A stretch of DNA of 64,000 nt. It comes from Clostridium sp. AM58-1XD (GTDB taxonomy: Bacteria > Bacillota > Clostridia > Lachnospirales > Lachnospiraceae). This document shows, in pieces, positions 37,283 through 46,308 of this stretch. Positions within the stretch are counted from its first letter, which is position 1, and each line of letters starts with the position of its first letter. The notes beneath the pieces were generated by a model that saw only the letters and a program-made list of their open reading frames with translations, ran no database searches and was not told the origin of the DNA. The DNA is taken from assembly GCF_003464085.1 (NCBI RefSeq), contig NZ_QSDR01000009.1, positions 1 to 64,000 of the forward strand, in the 5' to 3' direction. A program made the translations under genes and the position numbers.

Positions 37283-38293
37283 ATGACCATCAGAGAGCTC
37301 GCTAAGCTGATCGGAGTTTCACCCTCGACCATTTCCCTTGTTTTAAACGGAAAAAAGGGGATTTGCGAGGAAACCCGTCAGAAGGTGCTGGATGCAGTGA
37401 AGCTTTATGAATACACGCCGTCCACCCGCAAATCGAAAAATGTAAGCAACGTCCTTTTAATGAAGTACTGGAAAAGCGGTATGTTTGTAGAAGAGAACCA
37501 GGGATTTATTTCCATGATTATTGATTCCATTGAAGAACAACTCCGTGCTGAGCATCTCGGCATGACCATGACCGTAGCGAAAACATCTCTGAAATCTGTG
37601 CTCGCATCCATAGATTACAGCAAATACTGCGGAGTTATACTGATTGCAACGGAGGTCATGGAAGACGAATTTCCTTATCTCGACTCGATCCCCATACCGT
37701 TCGTCGTCGTGGACAATACCGTTCCCAACTATCGCTGCAGCAGCGTATGTATGAACAATGCGGAAAATGTATATATGGCCCTTCAGTACTGCAGAGAATG
37801 CGGCCATACGGAACTTGGTTATTTAGGCAGCGACACGGTAACAGAGAACTTTGCCGAACGGTATCAGGCTTTTATTAAATACGTTAAGGAACTTGGACTG
37901 CAGTTTCACAGTGAAAACGAATTTCGGCTAAAGCCTACCATGCTCGGTGCACACGATGATTTTGTCAAAGTTCTGGAGAAAAAGCCTGCGCTTCCATCCT
38001 GCTTTTTCGCCGAAAATGATACGATCGCTCTGGGAGCCATAAAGGCGCTTAAGGGAATGGGTTATAAAATTCCCCAGGACGTCTCCCTGATCGGATTTGA
38101 CGACATCCCTTATTCCTCTATCAGTTCCCCGACGCTTACCACGATTCATGTGCAAAGAAATATCATGGGAAAACAGTCGGTGCTTCAATTGCTTCAGCTG
38201 ATCGAGGATTCCAGGTTCATGCCGGTTAAAACCCAGATCACCGGAAGGCTCGTGGTCCGGGCCAGCGTGAAAGATCTGACAAAAGGAGCTTAG
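37283..38293 (+). CDS. LacI-family transcriptional regulator
   Basis: A 336-aa repressor. The N-terminal HTH with hinge reads TIRELAKLIGVSPSTISLVL and then GKKGICEETRQKVLDA. A ribose-binding-like effector domain follows, with PFVVVDNTVPN, CFFAENDTIALGAIKAL and the conserved DVSLIGFDDIPYS near the C-terminus. CGGAGGAGC precedes the ATG. It is divergent from the ten-gene sugar operon, and two identical palindromes lie between them. The inducer is likely the imported sugar or its phosphate. Confidence 0.94.
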   Translation: MTIRELAKLIGVSPSTISLVLNGKKGICEETRQKVLDAVKLYEYTPSTRKSKNVSNVLLMKYWKSGMFVEENQGFISMIIDSIEEQLRAEHLGMTMTVAKTSLKSVLASIDYSKYCGVILIATEVMEDEFPYLDSIPIPFVVVDNTVPNYRCSSVCMNNAENVYMALQYCRECGHTELGYLGSDTVTENFAERYQAFIKYVKELGLQFHSENEFRLKPTMLGAHDDFVKVLEKKPALPSCFFAENDTIALGAIKALKGMGYKIPQDVSLIGFDDIPYSSISSPTLTTIHVQRNIMGKQSVLQLLQLIEDSRFMPVKTQITGRLVVRASVKDLTKGA

Positions 38294-38382
38294 AAAAGGT
38301 ATCAGAAGAAAATTATTCAGAATTATAGAAGACATGAAAAAGAAGATGCGGCCGGTTTTACTGCATCCTCTTTTATTGAAGA

Positions 38383-38503
38383 CGAGGATGTTGCAAAAAG
38401 GAATAGAGCATTGCCGCCGATACCAGATGTAGTGACTTGGCCACTGCCTGGAACGAAATCTGGTATCGACGGCAATGCGGATTCGACTTTTGCAACACCC
38501 TCG
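38383..38503. repeat. Long hairpin repeat, copy 3 (bidirectional terminator-like)
   Basis: The inner 19-bp stem pairs 38408-38426 with 38460-38478. The 33-base loop contains AGTGACTTGGCCACTGCCTG. The outer arms are CGAGGATGTTGCAAAA and TTTTGCAACACCCTCG. It lies between convergent genes, as copy 1 does. Confidence 0.82.
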
Positions 38504-38516
38504 TTATTTTACTTTA

Positions 38517-39347
38517 TTATTTACGGTTAAGTCCCAGCTGCCAGAATGCCACGGCGCTCGCAGCCGCGACATTCAGCGAATCCACCCCGTGTGCCATGGG
38601 AATGCGGACCGTATAGTCACAGCATGCAATCGTATCCGGCGCCAGTCCGTCTCCTTCCGTACCAAGGACAACCGCCAGCTTTTCCTCTGCAGCCAGCACA
38701 GGATCATCAATCGATATAGAATCGTCATTTAAAGCCATTGCTGCAGTTTTAAAGCCAAGATTATGCAGCAGGCCGATTCCCTGCCGCGGCCAGGCCGGCT
38801 GATCGCTCAAAAACGTCCACGGAATCTGAAAAACCGTTCCCATACTCACCCTTACCGCGCGGCGGTACAACGGATTGCTGCAGGCAGGCGTCAATAATAT
38901 ACCGTCCATGTTAAGCGCGGCGGCTGACCGGAAAACTGCTCCAATATTTGTCGGATTCATAATATTTTCCAACACTGCAATCCTGCGCGCCTCCGCACAG
39001 ACTTCTTCCACGGACGGAAGAGACGGGCGGTTCATGGCGCACAGCAGCCCCCGTGTCAAATGAAACCCCGTAAGCTGTGTAAGCACGTCAAATTCCGCCG
39101 TGTAAATAGGAATCTGGCCGCATCTGGCAATCAGCTCTCTGGCCTGGCTTTCCACATGTTTCTGCTCCATCAACATGGATATGGGAACACAACCGGCGTC
39201 CAGCGCACGTTCTATGACTTTCGGACTTTCCGCAATGAACATCCCTTTTTCCGGTTCATGGCGGTTTAACAGCTGGTTTTCCGTCAGCCTGGCATAGACA
39301 TCCAGCTCCTGAGCAGAAAAATCAGTTATCTTAATAATATTTGGCAT
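38517..39347 (-). CDS. TrmH/SpoU-family RNA 2'-O-methyltransferase
   Basis: A 276-aa SPOUT methyltransferase. A substrate-binding N-terminal domain (residues 1-105) is followed by the knotted catalytic domain. Motif 1 is NIMNPTNIGAVFRSAAAL, motif 2 is VVLGTEGDGL and motif 3 is IPMAHGVDSLNVAAA. It methylates a ribose in rRNA or tRNA; the exact target is not readable. It stands alone, ending at the long hairpin repeat. Confidence 0.92.
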   Translation of the reverse strand: MPNIIKITDFSAQELDVYARLTENQLLNRHEPEKGMFIAESPKVIERALDAGCVPISMLMEQKHVESQARELIARCGQIPIYTAEFDVLTQLTGFHLTRGLLCAMNRPSLPSVEEVCAEARRIAVLENIMNPTNIGAVFRSAAALNMDGILLTPACSNPLYRRAVRVSMGTVFQIPWTFLSDQPAWPRQGIGLLHNLGFKTAAMALNDDSISIDDPVLAAEEKLAVVLGTEGDGLAPDTIACCDYTVRIPMAHGVDSLNVAAASAVAFWQLGLNRK

Positions 39348-39403
39348 AACTTCTCTCCTGTTGCTCTCTTTAACTGGTACAGGCCACCGCCTTCAGCGAT
39401 AAC

Positions 39404-40158
39404 CTACCTGCTCCTCAGCTGGCTGCAGTAATCATAGGCGTTAAATAACAGAGTTTTCTCCAGCGGAATATCGGAGTATGGAAGACCGACTCCCCAATAA
39501 GGCGCCTCTTCATAACAATTGCCCAAAAACAGATCCATCGTTATTTTTCCTTTTGAACCCGTAGGCCAGTGTTCCCATACCGTTAAAACCGATTGATTGC
39601 CGTCCTCGTCCATCTGCCAGTAACCGCTTACCTGATTGGAATTCAGATAATAATCAATAATTTCATATGCCTCTTCTCTGGTCATCATGGCGCCAAGATT
39701 TCTGTCTACACTGTATACAGCCTTCTTATAATTACCACCGTAAAGGATTGTGCCATCCGCTATATCAATCTTTCTAAGATCGATTGTTCCTTCGCCTGCA
39801 TTCGTAAACAAGACGCTCGTGCCCACCGGCAATTGATCCAACGGGCTTTCTTTAATCGTTGCCCTAAATTCATTATTTCCGGTCAGGCCGTCTACCGACG
39901 CATATGCTTCTCCCGACCATTTTAACGTTTCTAAGCTCAGCACCAGTTATATGTATTATCCTGCTTCTGCACCTCTAATCTCGTCACCTTAACCGGATCA
40001 TATCCTTCCGAGGGCTCTTCCCTGTTCAGACGGACTCCATTGTCGGCCGCGTGATAACTGCCCGTTATAGGTTCCTGTTCTGCAGCGTATACTGCCATGC
40101 TGAAAAACGTCAAAAATACGCCAATGGCAATAAACATTAATAATTTTTTTCTCTTCAT
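39404..40158 (-). pseudogene. Secreted protein of unknown function (frameshifted)
   Basis: A signal peptide (LLMFIAIGVFLTFFSMAVYA) is followed by about 225 residues I do not recognise. One G is missing near 39944 (TGGGTG read as TGGTG). As written, frame one ends after QKQDNTYNWC (39937-40158) and frame two resumes LSLETLKWSGEAYAS to 39404. Joined, it would be about 250 aa, with several Trp/Tyr residues near the end (VWEHWPTGSKG, EAPYWGVGLPYS). The ATG at 40158 follows AAGGAGG. It is probably an extracytoplasmic protein; no catalytic motif is evident. Confidence 0.65.
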
Positions 40159-40207
40159 TTTCACTGCCTCCTTATCCACTTTTTTATATATAGCCTCCCA
40201 TCATGCA

Positions 40208-40238
40208 TGATATAATGACCATAAAATGACCATTATAT
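40208..40238. repeat. Inverted repeat in a promoter region
   Basis: GATATAATG and CATTATATC flank a 13-base centre that contains two ATGACCAT-type direct repeats. It lies about 50 bases upstream of the secreted-protein gene and could be an operator. Confidence 0.45.
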
Positions 40239-40344
40239 CACGCGCATACCAGTTTCTGCGTTCACCGAAGAAAGCCGGGCGCTAAATTCCGCCGGAGGCT
40301 CATGACCGCGTAGTGGTCATGATATATTATTTAATGGGTGGGTA

Positions 40345-40635
40345 AAATGATGGTTGCAGGGGGAAACCAGTTTTTAGAACCGTTTTCCATCCCACTAAAA
40401 CTCCCCTTAATATATGTATCCCATACTTCTTCCGTTGTATAGATCACAGGAGTCACATGATAATGCTCTTTCTTCTACCTTATCCAACATGATCTTCAGC
40501 TGCTCCTGCACCTCTAAAAGGCCGGGAGGATTATTTTTCTTATCCCCATAATACTCCACGTCTATTACAGGCGGGAGCATGCCGTCCTTTAAGTGAACTG
40601 TGTTGATAAAATTCTCAGCCAGTGTTCCTTCTCAT
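40345..40635 (-). pseudogene. GH25 lysozyme remnant
   Basis: On the minus strand one frame reads AENFINTVHLKDGMLPPVID and then VEYYGDKKNNPPG. After a frameshift near 40468 another reads HYHVTPVIYTTEEVWDTYI then KGSF. PVIDVEYYG and PVIYTT are strands of the glycoside hydrolase 25 barrel (muramidase). Both ends of the gene are missing. This is a decayed fragment, not a working gene. Confidence 0.7.
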
Positions 40636-40694
40636 TATCCCTTTATTTTTTCAGTATACCACAATTTCATCAAATCGTAATCATCAATTTACAA

Positions 40695-41275
40695 TCACCT
40701 AGCCGCAATACGTCCGACAGTCTTCTGCCGGAAAATAAGTGAGTAGTGCTTCCTAAATACCTCCGTCTCCCTTTTATCATTATCCAGTACAATAAAGATG
40801 GCTGCTTTTATTCCACGCAAACTTTTATCAAATCCACACAGGTCTATCCGCAAATCATTTGAAAAACCCCATACATCTTCCGGCATTAAAGAATTGACGA
40901 AAAAAGGACTATGAGTAGTTACAAAAAGCTGCTTACTGTATAATAGGCAAATAGTTTCAAAGTTCCAGGAATCTTTGTTTGGATGTCCTTTAAGGTTTTC
41001 ATAAAATCATTTCTACCTCCTTTATCCCCTTCGACTGCATATCCCACGCCGTTTTGTAGATAAAGCAGCGATCTTGGCCGGCCGATTCCGTTTACTTTGA
41101 ATCTTAGTCGCTCTTCCTTTACATAAGGCCGCATATTTCTGTCCAATGCAATATTAATTCATAAGTTATTGGCGTTGTATTTGGTGCCTCCCGGTAATAC
41201 AGTTCAAAACTGATTGGTTCTGTTGCACCCGGAGAATTTCCACTCGGTCCTATAATTGTAGTCATGTTACTAAGT
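40695..41275 (-). pseudogene. AAA-type ATPase (OLD/AAA_21-like) remnant
   Basis: Fragments in several frames match predicted ATPases of the OLD/RecF-like group. They are MTTIIGPSGN with FELYYREAP near 41180-41270, then DRNMRPYVKEERLRFKVNG near 41085-41146, then KQLFVTTHSPFFVNSLMPED near 40870-40940. The last contains the THSPFF region after Walker B. The N-terminus with Walker A and the Walker B segment are missing. It is clearly a pseudogene. Together with the GH25 piece it marks a 1-kb graveyard between 40.2 and 41.3 kb. Confidence 0.7.
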
Positions 41276-41362
41276 GGCTTTGGCTGCTGATGCGAACTTT
41301 ACACAATATACAAAAAAGACAGCCATGCTCATCAGAACACAGCTGTCCATAAAATATCTATT

Positions 41363-42643
41363 TCATCCAATCATCTCGTCAATTGCCTTTCCAATATCAT
41401 GTCTCATATACTTATTCTCAAACGAAAGCCATTCTGTCGCTTCATACGCTTTCTTTCTGGCCTCCTTCAAGTCGGAACCTGTAGCTGTTACGCCCAGGAC
41501 GCGGCCGCCGTTGGTGTGAATGCGTCCTTTATCATCCAGCTTTGTACCTGCGTGGAATACGAAGTAGTCGTCTTTTCCTTTGAAAGCCTCAAAGCCCGTG
41601 ATCTCAAATCCCTTCTCATAATGCTCCGGGTATCCGTCGGAAGCCAGCACCACACATACGGCTGCGTTGTCGTCAAATTCCAGTTCAATCTGGTCCAGCG
41701 TTCCGTCCACACATGCCTCAAAAACTTCCACGATATCATTTTTCATTCTCGGAAGCACAACCTGCGTTTCCGGATCGCCAAAGCGGGCATTGTATTCCAG
41801 CACCTTTGGACCTTCCTCTGTCAGCATAAGACCGAAGAATATAATTCCTTTAAACGTCCTGCCTTCCGCCTTCATCGCATCGATGGTTTTCTGATATACG
41901 TGTTCACGGCAGAACTGATCCACCTCTTCCGTATAGAAGGGACTCGGGGAAAAGGTTCCCATTCCTCCGGTATTCAGTCCCTGGTCCCCATCCTTTGCCC
42001 TCTTATGATCCTGGGCAGAAGTCATGATTTTTATTGTATTCCCATCTACAAAGGACAGCACGGAAACCTCGCGTCCCGTCATGAATTCTTCAATAACGAT
42101 CTCATCTCCCGCTGAGCCGAACTGCTTGTCCATCATCAGAGTCTTTACCCCTGCCTTGGCCTCTTCCAGAGTGCTGCAGATCAGAACGCCCTTTCCAAGA
42201 GCCAGTCCGTCGGCCTTCAGTACGATCGGCATCTTGGCCGTTTCCAGATATGCGAGCGCCTGTTCGGGAGTATCAAACGTCTCATATGCAGCTGTAGGAA
42301 TATCATATTTCTTCATCAAATCTTTAGAAAAAGCTTTTGATCCTTCCAGGATAGCCGCGTTCTTTCTCGGTCCGAATACACGCAGCCCTTCTTTTTCAAA
42401 AACATCGACAATTCCGCCAACCAGCGGATCATCCATACCTACAATCGTCAGATCGATTCCCTTTTCTTTGGCAAATGCCGCCAGCTTCTCGAACTCCATT
42501 GCACCGATATTCACACATTCGGCGCATTCGGCAATCCCGCCGTTTCCAGGCGCACAGTAAATCTTGTCAACCTTTGGGCTCTGGGCCACCTTCCATGCGA
42601 TTGCGTGTTCTCTTCCGCCGCCGCCTACGATTAATACTTTCAT
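41363..42643 (-). CDS. purD: Phosphoribosylamine-glycine ligase
   Basis: A 426-aa ATP-grasp enzyme that joins glycine to phosphoribosylamine in purine synthesis. It starts KVLIVGGGGREHAIAWKVAQ and contains LKADGLALGKGVLIC, GDQGLNTGGMGTFSPSPF and LEYNARFGDPETQVVLPR. The ATG at 42643 follows AGGAGG. It is the last gene of purEMND. Confidence 0.97.
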   Translation of the reverse strand: MKVLIVGGGGREHAIAWKVAQSPKVDKIYCAPGNGGIAECAECVNIGAMEFEKLAAFAKEKGIDLTIVGMDDPLVGGIVDVFEKEGLRVFGPRKNAAILEGSKAFSKDLMKKYDIPTAAYETFDTPEQALAYLETAKMPIVLKADGLALGKGVLICSTLEEAKAGVKTLMMDKQFGSAGDEIVIEEFMTGREVSVLSFVDGNTIKIMTSAQDHKRAKDGDQGLNTGGMGTFSPSPFYTEEVDQFCREHVYQKTIDAMKAEGRTFKGIIFFGLMLTEEGPKVLEYNARFGDPETQVVLPRMKNDIVEVFEACVDGTLDQIELEFDDNAAVCVVLASDGYPEHYEKGFEITGFEAFKGKDDYFVFHAGTKLDDKGRIHTNGGRVLGVTATGSDLKEARKKAYEATEWLSFENKYMRHDIGKAIDEMIG

Positions 42644-42727
42644 GGTTTCCTGCCTCCTATTTATGTACATTGAACACTTCCAGCCGCCAGGATATCTCCG
42701 GCGGCTGTATGTAACTGCTTATCTGTT

Positions 42728-43321
42728 TTATATCAGGCCGTCTGCAATCATCCGGATCGCCTCGGGAAGAAGCTTCCATTCCGCCTGTTCCATCACTCTT
42801 CTCTGCAGTACCTCCGGAGTGTCTCCCGGCAGTACCTCCACAGCCTTCTGCAGGATGATCGGGCCGGAATCGACTCCCTCATCCACATAATGAACTGTAG
42901 CTCCCGTCACCTTGACCCCTCTTTTCAGCGCGGCTTCGTGGACTTTCAGTCCATAATAGCCAACGCCGCAGAAAGAGGGAATCAGTGACGGATGAATATT
43001 TATAATACGGTTTCTGTATTCTTTAATCATCTTTGGAGGAATCGTCACAAGAAATCCTGCCAGTACGATCAGATCCGGGCGGTATTCGTTTACCTTTTCG
43101 AGAAAGGCTTCGTTAAATGCCTCCCTGTCCGGAAATGATTTCGGGGAAACGCATACGGCTTCAATTCCATGCTGCTTCGCCCGCTCTAACGCATAAGCGC
43201 CCGGATTATTGCTGATTACAACGGATACTTCTGCATTTGTAATGCTGCCGTTGTCAATCCCATCCAGAACAGCCTGAAGGTTCGTTCCTCCGCCGGAAAC
43301 CATTACACCGATTCTCAGCAT
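42728..43321 (-). CDS. purN: Phosphoribosylglycinamide formyltransferase (folate-dependent)
   Basis: A 197-aa GAR transformylase. It starts [19 protein letters not shown]. The catalytic Asn/His is in [13 protein letters not shown] and the Asp in [16 protein letters not shown]. It overlaps purM by seven bases, which indicates translational coupling. Confidence 0.96.
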   Translation of the reverse strand: MLRIGVMVSGGGTNLQAVLDGIDNGSITNAEVSVVISNNPGAYALERAKQHGIEAVCVSPKSFPDREAFNEAFLEKVNEYRPDLIVLAGFLVTIPPKMIKEYRNRIINIHPSLIPSFCGVGYYGLKVHEAALKRGVKVTGATVHYVDEGVDSGPIILQKAVEVLPGDTPEVLQRRVMEQAEWKLLPEAIRMIADGLI

Positions 43322-44346
43322 AAGGTCACTCCCTTTTCTCCTTCTTCAACCGAACCGATCACATATGGCGTCTCTCCCGCCGCCTTTACTGCTTCCAGCG
43401 TCGTTTCCACATCTGCCGGATCTACGGCAACGATCATGCCGATTCCCATATTATACGTATTATACATCATTTCTTCTGCAATTTCGCCTTTTTCAGCCAG
43501 CATGCGGAAAATAGCAGGAACTTCATAACTGTCCTTTTTAATCACAGCATGCATGCCGTCCTTCAGCATACGCGGTACATTTTCATAGAAGCCGCCGCCT
43601 GTGATGTGGCTGCATGCTTTTACGGTTACGCCTGCTTTTTTAATGGATTTAAGCGCCTTTACGTAAATTTTTGTAGGAGCGAGCAGCGCTTCTCCCAGAG
43701 TCTTGCCCAGCTCATTGTAATACGTATTCAGCCCTTCTTTTGTCAATTCTTTTTCAAACACTTTTCTGACAAGGGAGAACCCGTTGCTGTGCACGCCTGA
43801 AGATGCCATTCCGATCAAAACGTCGCCGGACGCCAGATTCTCGCCTGTAATCAGGTCCTTTTTGTCCACAACGCCTACGGAAAAGCCTGCCAGATCGTAC
43901 TCATCTTCCGGATAAAAGCCCGGCATCTCAGCCGTCTCTCCGCCAACAAGCGCTGCCTCCGACTGCCTGCAGCCATCCGCTACGCCCTTTACAATTGTAG
44001 CGATCTTTTCCGGAAAGTTCTTGCCGCACGCGATATAATCCAGGAAGAATAAAGGCTCTCCGCCTGCGCATGCCACATCATTGACACACATGGCAACACA
44101 GTCGATGCCTACCGTATCGTGTTTGTCCATAACAAAGGCCAGTTTCAGCTTTGTGCCGACTCCATCCGTACCGGAAAGGAGCACAGGCTCTTCCATATTC
44201 TTAAACGCTGCTGCATTGAATGCGCCTGAGAATCCTCCGATTCCTCCCATGACTTCCGGCCTCATGGTGCTCTTTACAAAATCTTTCATAAGTTCTACTG
44301 ATTTATAACCTGCTTCAATATCTACTCCGGCTTTCTTGTAATCCAT
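43315..44346 (-). CDS. purM: Phosphoribosylformylglycinamidine cyclo-ligase
   Basis: A 343-aa AIR synthetase with the start [19 protein letters not shown], the [10 protein letters not shown] loop, [15 protein letters not shown] and [10 protein letters not shown]. The length is normal. It lies between purE and purN in one operon. Confidence 0.97.
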   Translation of the reverse strand: MDYKKAGVDIEAGYKSVELMKDFVKSTMRPEVMGGIGGFSGAFNAAAFKNMEEPVLLSGTDGVGTKLKLAFVMDKHDTVGIDCVAMCVNDVACAGGEPLFFLDYIACGKNFPEKIATIVKGVADGCRQSEAALVGGETAEMPGFYPEDEYDLAGFSVGVVDKKDLITGENLASGDVLIGMASSGVHSNGFSLVRKVFEKELTKEGLNTYYNELGKTLGEALLAPTKIYVKALKSIKKAGVTVKACSHITGGGFYENVPRMLKDGMHAVIKKDSYEVPAIFRMLAEKGEIAEEMMYNTYNMGIGMIVAVDPADVETTLEAVKAAGETPYVIGSVEEGEKGVTLC

Positions 44347-44398
44347 ATGTCCTCCTCGGCTTCCTGCTTCCGTATTTCTATCTTATATGTTCACTGCA

Positions 44399-44917
44399 TT
44401 ACTTTTTCATCTGTTCCAGATATGCTTTGTATCCGATTTCTTCCAGCTTATCTGCTTTCTTTACCACATCGTTCTTCATTTCTTCAGAATAGTTTTTCAG
44501 TCTTTCCAGAAGTTCCGGATCGGACGTCGCCAGAATCTTGGCTGCCAAAATTCCCGCATTCATACCGCCGTTGATCGCAACCGTTGCTACCGGAATTCCG
44601 GACGGCATCTGTACGATTGAATACAGAGAGTCTACTCCGCCCAGGTCAGATGTCTTCATCGGAATTCCAATAACCGGCATCGGGAACAGAGCGGCGCACA
44701 TTCCAGGCAGATGCGCTGCCTTGCCGGCGCCTGCGATCATAACCTTAAATCCCTTTTCCTCTGCTGACTTTGCATATTCAAAAAATACGTCCGGCTCTCT
44801 GTGTGCGGAAATAACTGTCATTTCAAAATCAACACCCAGTTTTTCCAGAATTGCTGCTGCCTGTGCCATTACAGGCATATCAGAATCGCTTCCCATAACA
44901 ATACCTACTTTTGCCAT
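44399..44917 (-). CDS. purE: N5-carboxyaminoimidazole ribonucleotide mutase
   Basis: A 172-aa class I PurE. The active-site loops are GIVMGSDSDMPVM and VISAHREPDVFFEYA, then GAGKAAHLPGMCAA and IGIPM. The ATG at 44917 follows AAGGAGAG; the frame extends to 44953. It is the first gene of the purEMND operon. PurK and the remaining purine genes are not in the window. Confidence 0.95.
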   Translation of the reverse strand: MAKVGIVMGSDSDMPVMAQAAAILEKLGVDFEMTVISAHREPDVFFEYAKSAEEKGFKVMIAGAGKAAHLPGMCAALFPMPVIGIPMKTSDLGGVDSLYSIVQMPSGIPVATVAINGGMNAGILAAKILATSDPELLERLKNYSEEMKNDVVKKADKLEEIGYKAYLEQMKK

Positions 44918-45059
44918 CGTATGTCTCTCCTTTTCTCTCGTTGAATAGTTCATTGTTTATTATAATCTGTGCCCTTTTTTATCATTAGTTCAGCTTATAA
45001 GAAGGCAAGATTAGCTAACATTTACTTATATGTAATGATACAGGGTTTTCTTTATGAAG

Positions 45060-46289
45060 TCAATAGAAAGTTTTTGACCCGTGTATCCATTCATTCCGCC
45101 TGCTCTTCGGCATATCCAGATATTGAAACTTCTTTCCGCATGTTTCTTCCAAAAACTGTTTCAGCTCTTCTGTCTGTCCGCCGGTGATTCCTTTTTTATC
45201 AATGAGCTCCCTCGGTATGATGCCTGAATACTCCAGATACAGACAGTCACCCGTCTCATAAAGGCCTTTGATCTGCCCGTAGTCCCGGTGATAAACCGTT
45301 TCTCCTTCTGCAATCAGATATTCCTCATCAAAAAACCTTGCCTCCGATTCAGCCGGGCGTATTTCCCCGCTTTGCTGAATGGTCTTCCACATTTTAAGAC
45401 CTGATTTTCTAATTTTTTTCTCGTCCGCTCTTTGTCCGTTCTTAAACGAGAGGTATTGAACCAGCAAGATCAGCGGAATCATAATTGCATTGATCACAAT
45501 TATGATCAGAACGCCTTGTACCGTAAATCCTTCCACCAGGAAAATTAGCGCGGCTGTAAATACAAACATAAATATAGATAAAAAATATTTTGCAAATGCA
45601 TTCCTTTTCTTTTTACGGTATTTCACTTCTGCGACGGCGGCATTTATGCAAATGCGCTCGGACCAGACGGTAACGGCCTGGAACCGCTCACTCTCACCAT
45701 GAAAATCCTGTCTGACTTTTTCCGGCCGCCCTGAGCACGTTACCATCGCCTCATTCAAAAATTCCGGCAGCTGTTCCGGCAGTCCCTCAATAAATCCGTC
45801 CTTCTTTACAAGAACTCCCTTTCCCTCTTTCTTTTCCAGGAGATAACCAGCTTCAGTTTCCCTGACTGCCTTTAAAATACGGTAAGGAATCTCTGCCGAT
45901 TCGGTGCCTCGGATTACCAGCCGGTCTCCATAAAATTCCAGCCACGTATCCCTGCCTTCGTTTTTCTTCAGATTCCTCCTAACCGTAATCATCACCAGAA
46001 TATATATAAGCACCCTTCCTGCGACTATTCCTGCCGCTCCAAACAAGGCGATCGTAAGGTATCTGGCCTGGTAAGGCACCCATTCCAACAGTCCTTTTTT
46101 CAGAAGAAATCCCATCAGGATTAGACCTATAAATATCCATGAAACCGTATTCTTTACCGTAAAACTCTTTTTGCTGGACAAGGCCGCTCTCATGGTCTTT
46201 CCTGCCAGTTTCCTGATTTCCTCCTCATCATACGGATGGCGCACGAGAAAATATAAATTATCTTCTGTTTTTACTTCTGTATTCTCCAT
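45060..46289 (-). CDS. Membrane protein with two repeated TM/YcxB-like halves
   Basis: A 409-aa protein. Two halves each have a pair of membrane helices (about residues 48-105 and 232-280). Each pair is followed by a soluble beta-rich segment with a stretch like FYGDRLVIRGTESAEIPY or EYLIAEGETVYHRDYGQIKG. That strand pattern resembles YcxB-like domains. No enzymatic motif is seen. It starts 20 bases after the aminopeptidase gene stop and likely shares its transcript. Function unknown. Confidence 0.7.
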   Translation of the reverse strand: MENTEVKTEDNLYFLVRHPYDEEEIRKLAGKTMRAALSSKKSFTVKNTVSWIFIGLILMGFLLKKGLLEWVPYQARYLTIALFGAAGIVAGRVLIYILVMITVRRNLKKNEGRDTWLEFYGDRLVIRGTESAEIPYRILKAVRETEAGYLLEKKEGKGVLVKKDGFIEGLPEQLPEFLNEAMVTCSGRPEKVRQDFHGESERFQAVTVWSERICINAAVAEVKYRKKKRNAFAKYFLSIFMFVFTAALIFLVEGFTVQGVLIIIVINAIMIPLILLVQYLSFKNGQRADEKKIRKSGLKMWKTIQQSGEIRPAESEARFFDEEYLIAEGETVYHRDYGQIKGLYETGDCLYLEYSGIIPRELIDKKGITGGQTEELKQFLEETCGKKFQYLDMPKSRRNEWIHGSKTFY

Positions 46290-46308
46290 TCGACGTCCCT
46301 GCCATTCT

